5,281 nucleotides of DNA from Spirochaeta sp. UBA2779 (GTDB lineage: Bacteria > Spirochaetota > Spirochaetia > DSM-2461): the NCBI GenBank assembly GCA_002352375.1, contig DEIH01000265.1:1-5281 (forward strand). The letters are read 5' to 3'. Shown here one piece after another: positions 1 through 5,281 of the stretch. The notes beneath the pieces are model-generated. The model saw only the letters and a program-made list of their open reading frames with translations. It was not told where the DNA came from and did not search any database. The stretch's first letter is position 1; each line of letters opens with the position of its first letter. Both the position numbers and the translations under genes were made by a program.

Positions 1-2172
1 CAGAGACTCATTAGCTTCAGGGTATGCGGTTATGATAAGTGGTTTTTTATCTCCAGGAAGCTTGCCCCAGATTTCCTCGGTAATAAAGGGAAGGAAGGGG
101 TGCAGAAGCTTGAGAGACTCTTTCAGAACATAGATGAGCATGGATGCGGTACGGTTTTTCTCCTCCTCATTATCACCGTACAGACCGATTTTAGCGGATT
201 CCACATACCAGTCGCAGTAGTCGTTCCAGAAGTATTCATACACTCCGTGGGCCATGTCGTCGAAGCGGTAGGAATCCATGGCTCCGTCGACTGTTTTCAC
301 CGCCTCGTTCAGCCGATGAAGTATCCAGCGGTCGGCAATATTTGCCTGTCCCATCTGCTGCTCGCCTCCGAGGTCAACTAACTCCCTCCCCTCCATATTC
401 ATCAGAATAAATCGGGTGGCATTCCATATCTTGTTGGCGAACTTGGAACCCAGCTTACTGGTATCCTTGTCCATAGGCAGATCCTCTCCCTGGGCCGAGA
501 GGTAGGCCAGAGTGAATTTCATGGCATCCGCTCCGTAGGTATCCACCACATCCAGTGGATCGATGCCGTTACCCAGACTCTTGGACATCTTGCGGCCCTT
601 CTTATCCCGAACCAGACCGGTAATGTAAATATCCCGAAAGGGCACTTCTCCCATAAACTCGATGCCTGCCATAATCATCCGGGCCACCCAGAAAAAGATA
701 ATGTCATAACCGGTTACCAGGGCGGTTGTAGGGAAAAAAGTTTTCAGATCCGGCGTCTTTTCAGGCCACCCGAGAGTGGAGAAGGGCCAGAGCCAGGATG
801 AGAACCAGGTATCCAGAACATCAGGGTCGCGCTCAAGCTCGGAAGACCCGCATTTGGGACAGGTTTCAGGATTCTCACGAAGTACGTGAAGCGTCCCGCA
901 GGATTTACATGTCCAGGCAGGAATCTGATGACCCCACCATATCTGGCGGCTCACACACCAGTCCCGGATATTCTCCAGCCAATGACGGTAGGTGTTCTCC
1001 CATTTCTTGGGATAGAACACAACCTCCCTGTTCTGCCAGGCGGCCAGCGCCTTCTCTGCCAGTGGTTTCATCCGGACAAACCACTGATCTGAGAGGTAGG
1101 GCTCCACCACGGTGGAACAGCGGTAACAATGCCCCACCTGATGTGAATGGTCTTTATATGCACCCAGGCTGCCCTCATTTTCCAGGCGCTCAACAGTGAG
1201 TTTCCGGGCTTCTTTCGCTTTCAGTCCCCGGATAAACTCCGGAACGGCAGCACTCATGGTACCATCACCGTTCATCACGCTGATTCGCTCCAGGTTGTGA
1301 CGGTTCCCGATTTCAAAGTCGTTGGGGTCGTGGGCCGGGGTAATTTTCAGACAACCGGTACCGAATTCCTTATCCACATAGGCATCGGTGATAATCGGGA
1401 TTTCCCGTCCGACGATGGGCAGTTTAACTGTTTTCCCGACATATCCCTTATAGCGTTCATCATCCGGGTGTACCGCCAGAGCGGTATCTCCGAACATGGT
1501 TTCCGGCCGGGTGGTGGCTACGGTGAGCCTCCCGCTGCCGTCGCTTAATTCATAGTGAATCTCCCAGAGACCGCCCTGCTTCTCTGAGTGATCCACCTCA
1601 TCGTCAGCCAGAGCGGTGCCGCAGGAGGGACACCAGTTTACCAGATACTCTCCCTTGTAAATCAGATCCCGCTCATACAGTGATACAAAAGTTTCCCGAA
1701 CCGCGTCTGAGCATCCCTCGTCCATAGTAAAGCGTTCCCGGCTCCAGTCGCAGGAGGCGCCGATTTTCTCAAGTTGTTTGGTAATCACGGCGTGATGTTC
1801 GTCTTTTACCTTCCAGGTTTCTTCCAGGAATTTATCCCGTCCCAGATCGTGTCGTCCCAGACCCTTTTCTTTCAGGCGGCGTTCCACCACGTTCTGGGTG
1901 GCGATGCCCGCATGATCGGTACCCGGTACCCAGAGAGTGGGACGGCCCTTCATTCGCCAATATCGTATCAGAACGTCCTGAAGACTGTTGTTCAGACCGT
2001 GCCCCATGTGCAGAACCCCGGTAACATTAGGCGGAGGTATAACGATAACAAAGGGATCTTTCCCGCTGACGTCGTCTCTGGGTTTAAAATAACCACCGTC
2101 TTTCCACATCGCGTAGATGCGGTCTTCAAAATCTTTGGGGTCGTATGCCTTGGGTAGTTCGATAGCCTTCAC
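1..2172 (-). CDS. valS: Valyl-tRNA synthetase (class I), 3' end cut off by the window edge
   Basis: This cytoplasmic enzyme activates valine with ATP, charges tRNA-Val, and hydrolyses mischarged threonine. The frame is open for 724 codons from a GTG at 2172 to the window edge; I read every codon and found no interruption. Visible are the HIGH-box variant HMGH (residues 55-58), a KMSKS loop (528-532), the editing-domain signatures TTRPET (220-225) and GTGCLKITPAHDPND (271-285), and DVLDTWFSS (451-459). Cysteine pairs at 181/184, 349/352, 422/425 and 438/441 look like zinc-ribbon ligands. The anticodon-binding domain follows from about residue 600, with DRWILHRLNEAV and HPFLPFITEEIW. The family is usually about 880-950 residues, so the end of that domain and the C-terminal coiled coil lie outside. 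The GTG start is firm: an in-frame stop lies 10 codons upstream with no other start codon between, and an AAGGA sits 9 nt before it. The neighbour arfB is divergent. Confidence 0.97.
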   Translation of the reverse strand, partial: MKAIELPKAYDPKDFEDRIYAMWKDGGYFKPRDDVSGKDPFVIVIPPPNVTGVLHMGHGLNNSLQDVLIRYWRMKGRPTLWVPGTDHAGIATQNVVERRLKEKGLGRHDLGRDKFLEETWKVKDEHHAVITKQLEKIGASCDWSRERFTMDEGCSDAVRETFVSLYERDLIYKGEYLVNWCPSCGTALADDEVDHSEKQGGLWEIHYELSDGSGRLTVATTRPETMFGDTALAVHPDDERYKGYVGKTVKLPIVGREIPIITDAYVDKEFGTGCLKITPAHDPNDFEIGNRHNLERISVMNGDGTMSAAVPEFIRGLKAKEARKLTVERLENEGSLGAYKDHSHQVGHCYRCSTVVEPYLSDQWFVRMKPLAEKALAAWQNREVVFYPKKWENTYRHWLENIRDWCVSRQIWWGHQIPAWTCKSCGTLHVLRENPETCPKCGSSELERDPDVLDTWFSSWLWPFSTLGWPEKTPDLKTFFPTTALVTGYDIIFFWVARMIMAGIEFMGEVPFRDIYITGLVRDKKGRKMSKSLGNGIDPLDVVDTYGADAMKFTLAYLSAQGEDLPMDKDTSKLGSKFANKIWNATRFILMNMEGRELVDLGGEQQMGQANIADRWILHRLNEAVKTVDGAMDSYRFDDMAHGVYEYFWNDYCDWYVESAKIGLYGDNEEEKNRTASMLIYVLKESLKLLHPFLPFITEEIWGKLPGDKKPLIITAYPEANESL

Positions 2173-2181
2173 TTCTTCACG

Positions 2182-2187
2182 TCCTTC
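2182..2187 (-). promoter_or_regulatory. Ribosome binding site fixing the valS GTG start
   Basis: On the minus strand GAAGGA (2187-2182) lies 9 nt before the GTG at 2172-2170. The next downstream ATG in frame is at codon 22, inside the conserved N-terminal block, and no other start codon lies between the upstream in-frame stop and the GTG. This site therefore supports the non-ATG start. Confidence 0.7.
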
Positions 2188-2224
2188 TTTGCCGTAGTAT
2201 CATCCACGGTATTCAAGTGGCCAC

Positions 2225-2253
2225 ATAATAGCCGAGGGAGGCAGGGGATTCAA
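2225..2253 (-). promoter_or_regulatory. Predicted sigma70-type promoter of valS
   Basis: On the minus strand a -35 box TTGAAT (2253-2248; 4 of 6 consensus bases) is separated by exactly 17 nt from a -10 box TATTAT (2230-2225; 5 of 6). The start of transcription would fall near 2218, giving a leader of about 46 nt. That is far too short for a T-box riboswitch, which often controls aminoacyl-tRNA synthetase genes in Firmicutes, and I see no T-box-like sequence. This is a pattern match by eye; the spacing and position relative to valS make it a good candidate. Confidence 0.55.
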
Positions 2254-2312
2254 CGGCGAAATTAATGGAAGAGTTTCCTGAATTTTCTGGATGACCTCTC
2301 CCGCCACTCCGC

Positions 2313-2341
2313 TTGAAAAGCACCGCCATGAGGATTATCTT
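2313..2341 (+). promoter_or_regulatory. Predicted sigma70-type promoter of the arfB-like gene
   Basis: TTGAAA (2313-2318; 5 of 6 consensus bases) is followed after 17 nt by TATCTT (2336-2341; 4 of 6). Transcription would start near 2348, leaving a leader of about 16 nt before the ATG at 2364. If this is real, the in-frame TTG at 2313 and ATG at 2328 lie upstream of the transcript and cannot be the start codons. The promoter is divergent to that of valS, with about 60 bp between the two -35 boxes. Confidence 0.4.
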
Positions 2342-2363
2342 TGGCCTCGGAGACTGGAATAAT

Positions 2364-2792
2364 ATGGAAACCAAAACCCTGCAGGAGGAAATCCGCAGCA
2401 AAACCGAAATCTCATTCAGCCGTTCCGGCGGTCCCGGTGGGCAGAACGTCAATAAAAGGGACACCAAAGTTACCCTGCATCTGTCTGTGGATACCCTGGA
2501 AGTACCTGGTGAGGCTGGAATTTCAAAAATCAAACGGCGTCTTTCCACCCGAATCAACAACGAGGGGTTCCTTGTAATTCAGGCCGACGGTGAACGGAGT
2601 CAGGCCCGTAATAAAGAAGAAGCTCTCAACCGTCTTGAATCCCTGATAATCCACGCCCTGCGCCCGGACCCCAAACCCCGAAAGAAAACGAAACCCTCCC
2701 GGGCTGCAAAAGAGCGTCGCATCAAAGGTAAAAAAAAGCGGAGTATGATTAAAAAGGGACGGGGACGGGTTTCCGGTTCCGGTGATGAGTAA
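2364..2792 (+). CDS. arfB: ArfB/YaeJ-type peptidyl-tRNA hydrolase (ribosome rescue factor)
   Basis: The predicted 142-residue protein is a short class-I release-factor relative that would hydrolyse peptidyl-tRNA on ribosomes stalled on truncated mRNA. The catalytic loop SGGPGGQNVNK covers residues 21-31, with the GGQ at 25-27, close to its position in E. coli ArfB (140 residues). No codon-recognition domain is present. Instead a very basic tail (about residues 97-138) contains PSRAAKERRIKGKKK, matching the PTRASKERRL type of tail that ArfB places in the empty mRNA channel. I chose the ATG at 2364 because it gives the family's usual length, has GGAG 11 nt and GGA 5 nt upstream, and lies just downstream of a promoter candidate. 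In-frame TTG (2313) and ATG (2328) starts would add 17 or 12 residues without family support. The gene stands alone, divergent from valS and convergent with the thioesterase. A less likely alternative is an RF-H-like protein; the basic tail argues for ArfB. Confidence 0.88.
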   Translation: METKTLQEEIRSKTEISFSRSGGPGGQNVNKRDTKVTLHLSVDTLEVPGEAGISKIKRRLSTRINNEGFLVIQADGERSQARNKEEALNRLESLIIHALRPDPKPRKKTKPSRAAKERRIKGKKKRSMIKKGRGRVSGSGDE

Positions 2793-2794
2793 AT

Positions 2795-3601
2795 TCATGC
2801 GGTTAACTTACCTTTTTTAGTCACCCATTCAGAGAATCCCCGAGCCAGGATTTTCCCGTCTTTAAAACGCTTAACCTCATGAATCAGCCCCTTGAGAGCA
2901 TTCTGTGTTGTAAATGTAACTTCATCTCCAAGAAGTGCCTCACCAAGAAAACGTATGCCCATCTCCCTCGGTTCCGAATCTCTGTAAAGAGAATCGGGAA
3001 CGGACTCCATGAGCCAGTCCATATAGCAGGTGTTATGCAAATGTCCGTAAAGATCCACATCTCCCCGGTGAACCCTCAGGTTGATACGGCTCTCTTCAAT
3101 ATTCCCGGGAAGGGCTGCAGGAAAAACAGGAGTCGCCGATTCCGGATACATTCTCCGGTATGGACTGTCCCTGTTAATAAACCAGGATTTTTTGAATATC
3201 CCGGGAATCAGAAGGGGTTTTCTGTGATTGATATCCCAGTACACCCACCGTCCCCCGGCTTCTCCCAGAACTTCCCCTTTCTGAGAGGAAATACGGTACT
3301 CACGGATTCCTGTAACCCCCTTCCATTCTGAAATCCAGGTTTCAATTACAATTGATTCTCCGTATTCCGGGTATCGGAACATTCTCATCGAACCTCCGGT
3401 AAGCACCCATCCCTGCCCTTTTTCAAGCAATGTAAAAAGATCCTGTCCAATTGAATGGCAATGCCCCGCGGCAGATTCTTCCAGATAACTCATCATAGCT
3501 GCAGGCTGTACCGTACGTCCGTTGAAGGAATCACTGTAACCGGCGAATACCACATGTCTATATGGGTGATGTTCAATTCTCATGCATACAAGGGTATTCA
3601 C
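2795..3601 (-). CDS. Acyl-ACP thioesterase (FatA/FatB family, double hot-dog)
   Basis: The 268-residue protein resembles bacterial members of the acyl-ACP thioesterase family, which hydrolyse acyl-ACP to free fatty acid and ACP in the cytoplasm. The N-terminal hot-dog half (about residues 8-130) shows the substrate-side pattern GWVLTGG (64-70), RYPEYGE (76-82) and ETW (87-89), ending in WVYWDINHRKPLLIP. The C-terminal half (about 150-265) carries the active-site stretch RGDVDLYGHLHNTCYMDW (179-196) and FLGEALLGDEV (218-228). Compared with plant FatB, the catalytic Asp (D183), His (H187) and Glu (E221) are kept. The Asn of Asp-x-Asn-x-His is Tyr (Y185), and the Cys after the Glu is Ala, as I recall for many bacterial homologues. 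I place the start at the GTG at 3601, with GAGG 5 nt upstream; a GTG at 3607 overlaps that Shine-Dalgarno sequence and has none of its own. The chain-length preference cannot be read from sequence. Confidence 0.85.
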   Translation of the reverse strand: MNTLVCMRIEHHPYRHVVFAGYSDSFNGRTVQPAAMMSYLEESAAGHCHSIGQDLFTLLEKGQGWVLTGGSMRMFRYPEYGESIVIETWISEWKGVTGIREYRISSQKGEVLGEAGGRWVYWDINHRKPLLIPGIFKKSWFINRDSPYRRMYPESATPVFPAALPGNIEESRINLRVHRGDVDLYGHLHNTCYMDWLMESVPDSLYRDSEPREMGIRFLGEALLGDEVTFTTQNALKGLIHEVKRFKDGKILARGFSEWVTKKGKLTA

Positions 3602-3604
3602 TTT

Positions 3605-3610
3605 CACCTC
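3605..3610 (-). promoter_or_regulatory. Ribosome binding site deciding the thioesterase start
   Basis: On the minus strand GAGGTG runs from 3610 to 3605, and its GAGG core ends 5 nt before the GTG at 3601-3599. The upstream in-frame GTG (3607-3605) lies inside this same hexamer and has no purine-rich site of its own, so the GTG at 3601 is the better start. The first ATG (3583-3581) has no visible site. Confidence 0.55.
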
Positions 3611-3661
3611 AGCCGAAAATGAGATGTTTGTACTGTTTAACCATAAAACTCTGGTAGGAAA

Positions 3662-3671
3662 GCACTAGTGC
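3662..3671. other. Perfect 10-bp palindrome, possible operator
   Basis: GCACTAGTGC is a perfect dyad in the 165-bp region between the divergent thioesterase and lipoprotein genes, 61 bp upstream of the thioesterase start. A further TGGT (3652-3655) and ACCA (3678-3681) are placed symmetrically about the same centre. On the minus strand a weak -10-like TATGGT (3645-3640) would put the -35 position at 3668-3663, inside the palindrome. That layout would suit a regulator site for the thioesterase, but this is inference and no binding protein can be named. Confidence 0.3.
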
Positions 3672-3735
3672 AGGTACACCATAACTGCTTTTTTTGCGTT
3701 CTTCATCAATTCTCACTGTATTCAGTTACTTGAAG

Positions 3736-3744
3736 TGTTATCCT
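3736..3744 (+). promoter_or_regulatory. Possible extended -10 promoter of the lipoprotein gene
   Basis: TGTTATCCT fits the extended -10 pattern TGnTATnnT, and no good -35 box lies 16-18 nt upstream. Transcription would begin near 3751, just before the purine-rich ribosome binding site AAGGAAGG that ends 5 nt before the ATG at 3767. The match is short and could be chance. Confidence 0.25.
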
Positions 3745-3766
3745 TAATGAAAGAAGGAAGGCTTAC

Positions 3767-4237
3767 ATGACTCATACATTTCAAAAGAAATTCAGCATCG
3801 TTCCGGTTCTGACAGTTTTAGTCTCAGCCATATTTTTAAGTGCCTGTGCCGGAGGTCCCGGGGCCGAATCTCAGGTAAAATCAGAGAACGAAATCCGCAC
3901 TTATGAACGGTTTAAGTCTGATACCACCTTGAATAATCAGGACGATCTGCAAAAAACCGGTATCTACAACGATGGTAAATTCTTTTATGTGGTTATCAGC
4001 CTGACAGACTCAGGTACCGACCGCTACCCCGAATGGGCCTGCGACAAACTCCTTACCTCCCTCTATGGATACAAGGCTGCCGATCAGAGAATGGTTTCAG
4101 ATAACGAGTTTTATGAATTAGCCCTCAAGTTTTCCGTCGATGAGATTATAGAAGGGAAATACGAGAATCTGGCCCGGGTAAAAGTCAGAGAAAAGGATGT
4201 TGAAAGCTTCCTGATGAACTACAAAGCCGAGAACTGA
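3767..4237 (+). CDS. Predicted lipoprotein of unknown function
   Basis: The 156-residue protein begins with a lipoprotein signal peptide: basic residues K7 and K8, a hydrophobic stretch (about 9-24) and the lipobox LSAC with C27 as the lipidated cysteine. The mature part would be about 130 residues, attached to a membrane on the periplasmic side or exposed at the surface. Alanine follows the cysteine, so there is no Asp inner-membrane retention signal by the E. coli rule. I do not recognise a family. The mature domain starts with a polar, probably flexible linker (28-45). It then has a likely beta stretch KFFYVVISLTDSG (71-83), an EWACDKLLTSLYG segment with a second cysteine (C92), and an acidic-basic, probably helical end. 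The start is well supported by AAGGAAGG 5 nt upstream. The gene ends with tandem stops TGA TAA. It stands alone, divergent from the thioesterase and convergent with the response regulator. Confidence 0.85.
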   Translation: MTHTFQKKFSIVPVLTVLVSAIFLSACAGGPGAESQVKSENEIRTYERFKSDTTLNNQDDLQKTGIYNDGKFFYVVISLTDSGTDRYPEWACDKLLTSLYGYKAADQRMVSDNEFYELALKFSVDEIIEGKYENLARVKVREKDVESFLMNYKAEN

Positions 4238-4253
4238 TAAAACTGGAAAAGCA

Positions 4254-4280
4254 CCAGGGTTGCAACAGCTGAACTCCTGG
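4254..4280 (-). terminator. Hairpin between convergent genes, possible weak terminator
   Basis: CCAGGGTT (4254-4261) pairs with AACTCCTGG (4272-4280) through eight base pairs with a one-base bulge, around a 10-nt loop. On the minus strand the stem is followed by TGCTTTTCCAGTTTT, a broken T-tract, so it best fits a Rho-independent terminator for the response regulator, whose stop lies just upstream. On the plus strand no T-run follows, though the hairpin could still protect the lipoprotein mRNA end. The stem is modest and the tract interrupted. Confidence 0.4.
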
Positions 4281-4286
4281 ACATTC

Positions 4287-4925
4287 CTACAGCGTTAATC
4301 CAAATTCCTGGGCCGCTTTTACCAGCTCCACATCACTGCTGATTTCAAGTTTGTTGAAAATATTATAACGGTGAACCGAGGCGGTCCGGGGGCTGATCCC
4401 CAGTTTCCAGGCCACCTCTTTGTAACCCAGACCTTCAGCAAACAACTTGAATACTTCCTTTTCCCTCCGGGTTAGCCCCCTATAAAGCAATCCTGAATCC
4501 TTTTTGCTTTCTACAGAAACAAGTAGATCTTTTAATTGCGAGGACACACGAAATTGCCCGGCATCAGCCTTCAACGCATCAAGGAGTTCAGAACCGTCGC
4601 CCTCTTTAAGAAAATATCCACGGCATCCGGCATCCCTGGCCCGCAGAATCAGACCACTCCTTCGATGCATACTGAAGATGAAAACACGGCAGAAGGGCCA
4701 CCTTTCCAGCAATTCCCGGGAAAAAGATATCCCGTCCCCGTCTGGAAGAGTAATATCCAGAATAATCGTTGATGGAACCTCCTCATCAAGCATAATACGG
4801 GCCTCTGACAAGGAACCTGCCTCTCTTATCAAAGAATCGGGATTTTCGCCATGAATCAAGGCATTCAATCCATTTCGAAAAAGGGGATGGTCGTCAACAA
4901 GTAAAATTGAATCAGAATTATTCAC
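4287..4925 (-). CDS. NarL/FixJ-family two-component response regulator
   Basis: The 212-residue protein is a phosphorylation-controlled DNA-binding transcription regulator. The receiver domain (about residues 5-120) has the acidic pair D11/D12, the phospho-acceptor D57 in ILDITLPDGDG, the switch residue S85 and the conserved K107 in YFLKEG, so it should be phosphorylatable. The LuxR-type helix-turn-helix (about 148-208) runs from LTRREKEVFKLFAEGLGYKEVA through LGISPRTASVHRYNIFNKLEI, with the usual recognition-helix pattern. Length and domain order are typical of NarL-type regulators. The start is a GTG at 4925 that shares the bases GTGA with the stop of the kinase gene, and AAAGGA lies 8 nt upstream, so translation is probably coupled to the kinase. 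The regulated genes cannot be read from this window; the neighbouring lipoprotein is a possible but unproven target. Confidence 0.93.
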   Translation of the reverse strand: MNNSDSILLVDDHPLFRNGLNALIHGENPDSLIREAGSLSEARIMLDEEVPSTIILDITLPDGDGISFSRELLERWPFCRVFIFSMHRRSGLILRARDAGCRGYFLKEGDGSELLDALKADAGQFRVSSQLKDLLVSVESKKDSGLLYRGLTRREKEVFKLFAEGLGYKEVAWKLGISPRTASVHRYNIFNKLEISSDVELVKAAQEFGLTL

Positions 4926-5281
4926 CTAAGAATTCCTTTAAGAGGTATTCGGCAATTAAGAGACATTCCATTTCCCGGCTCAGAGTTTATAGTTAAATCT
5001 CCCTTCATAATGAGAATCCGATTCCGGATTCCTTTTAAACCTAATTGATAGCCTTTTTCTTCACTGCCAGGTATAAAACCGGCACCATTATCCCGGTACT
5101 CATAATACACCGCATTACTCTCTTCCTGGACTTCGATAAAGGCTCTACAAGTGCCGGAATGTTTAACTGCATTACTCAGGCATTCCTGAATAATCCTGTA
5201 GAGATGTCCGTATATTTCCGGATACTCTTGAGGAGAAAGCTTCCCGGGAAGATATTTTATAATCACCCGGGAGCGCTGTTC
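4922..5281 (-). CDS. Sensor histidine kinase, C-terminal ATPase domain only (NarX/DegS type), 5' end cut off
   Basis: The last 119 codons of a histidine kinase are present; the frame stays open to the right edge, so the sensor region and phospho-acceptor helix lie outside. The GTG at 5266 is internal and not a real start. Within the fragment are the N box LYRIIQECLSNAVKHS (27-42, with N37 as the Mg-ATP ligand), the G1 box DNGAGF (64-69), the G2 region LGLKGIRNRI (80-89) and the final glycine motif EPGNGMSLNCRIP (101-113). The LYRIIQE-NAVKHS form and the absence of an F box are typical of the HisKA_3 (NarX/DegS/LiaS) class, which pairs with NarL-type regulators. The adjoining gene, overlapping by 4 bp, is just such a regulator, so the two form a cognate pair. 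No statement about membrane topology or signal is possible from this part. Confidence 0.93.
   Translation of the reverse strand, partial: EQRSRVIIKYLPGKLSPQEYPEIYGHLYRIIQECLSNAVKHSGTCRAFIEVQEESNAVYYEYRDNGAGFIPGSEEKGYQLGLKGIRNRILIMKGDLTINSEPGNGMSLNCRIPLKGILR

Noticed and set aside
798..1199. 133-codon plus-strand ORF opposite valS, with others at 1147-1548 and 1774-2157
   Set aside because: They are shadows of valS, which is fully conserved and uninterrupted on the minus strand. Their proteins are low in meaning and lack ribosome binding sites.
2173..2230. Possible T-box or other riboswitch leader for valS
   Set aside because: The leader is only about 46 nt, with no T-box sequence or specifier stem.
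2213..2560. 115-codon minus-strand ORF antisense to arfB, ending in a protein-like stretch (NSSINFAVESPASLGYYVAT)
   Set aside because: It lies opposite the well-supported arfB gene and crosses both promoter candidates. It has no clear ribosome binding site, and its composition follows from the arfB codons.
2879..3331. 150-codon plus-strand ORF opposite the thioesterase
   Set aside because: It is antisense to a gene with clear family motifs and has no recognisable domain.
3684..3696. T-run after ACTGC in the thioesterase-lipoprotein gap, resembling a terminator tail
   Set aside because: No stable GC-rich stem sits directly before it, and no plus-strand gene ends upstream that would need a terminator there.

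Overview
The window looks like bacterial chromosomal core sequence at roughly 50% GC. A spirochaete-type host (Spirochaetota) is my best guess. It rests only on the general look of the valyl-tRNA synthetase N-terminus and on the gene content, so it is weak. There are no mobile elements, CRISPR arrays, rRNAs, tRNAs or phage genes. About 90% of the window is coding, in six genes.

Layout. Positions 1-2172 (minus) hold the first 724 codons of valS, with no frameshift or stop; its C-terminal part lies beyond the left edge. A 191-bp divergent region (2173-2363) carries back-to-back sigma70-type promoters for valS (minus) and for a release-factor-like ribosome-rescue protein of the ArfB/YaeJ type (plus, 2364-2792). 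That gene converges, with only 2 bp between stop codons, on a minus-strand acyl-ACP thioesterase gene (2795-3601). A second divergent region (3602-3766) holds a perfect 10-bp palindrome and separates the thioesterase from a plus-strand lipoprotein of unknown function (3767-4237). From the right edge, a two-component pair runs leftward: the ATPase end of a NarX/DegS-type sensor kinase (4922-5281) and a NarL/FixJ-type response regulator (4287-4925). The two overlap by 4 bp, so they are very probably co-translated. A hairpin at 4254-4280 lies between the converging lipoprotein and regulator genes.

How the genes work together. valS and arfB both serve translation (tRNA charging and rescue of stalled ribosomes), but they are separate transcription units. 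The thioesterase would release free fatty acids from acyl-ACP. The kinase and regulator form one signalling operon whose target cannot be read from this window. Nothing links the lipoprotein functionally to its neighbours.

I do not see a previously undescribed system. The most interesting point is the thioesterase active-site motif, where the expected Asp-x-Asn-x-His reads Asp-x-Tyr-x-His. Several start codons also need correction: valS, the thioesterase and the response regulator start with GTG, and arfB most likely starts at the ATG at 2364.
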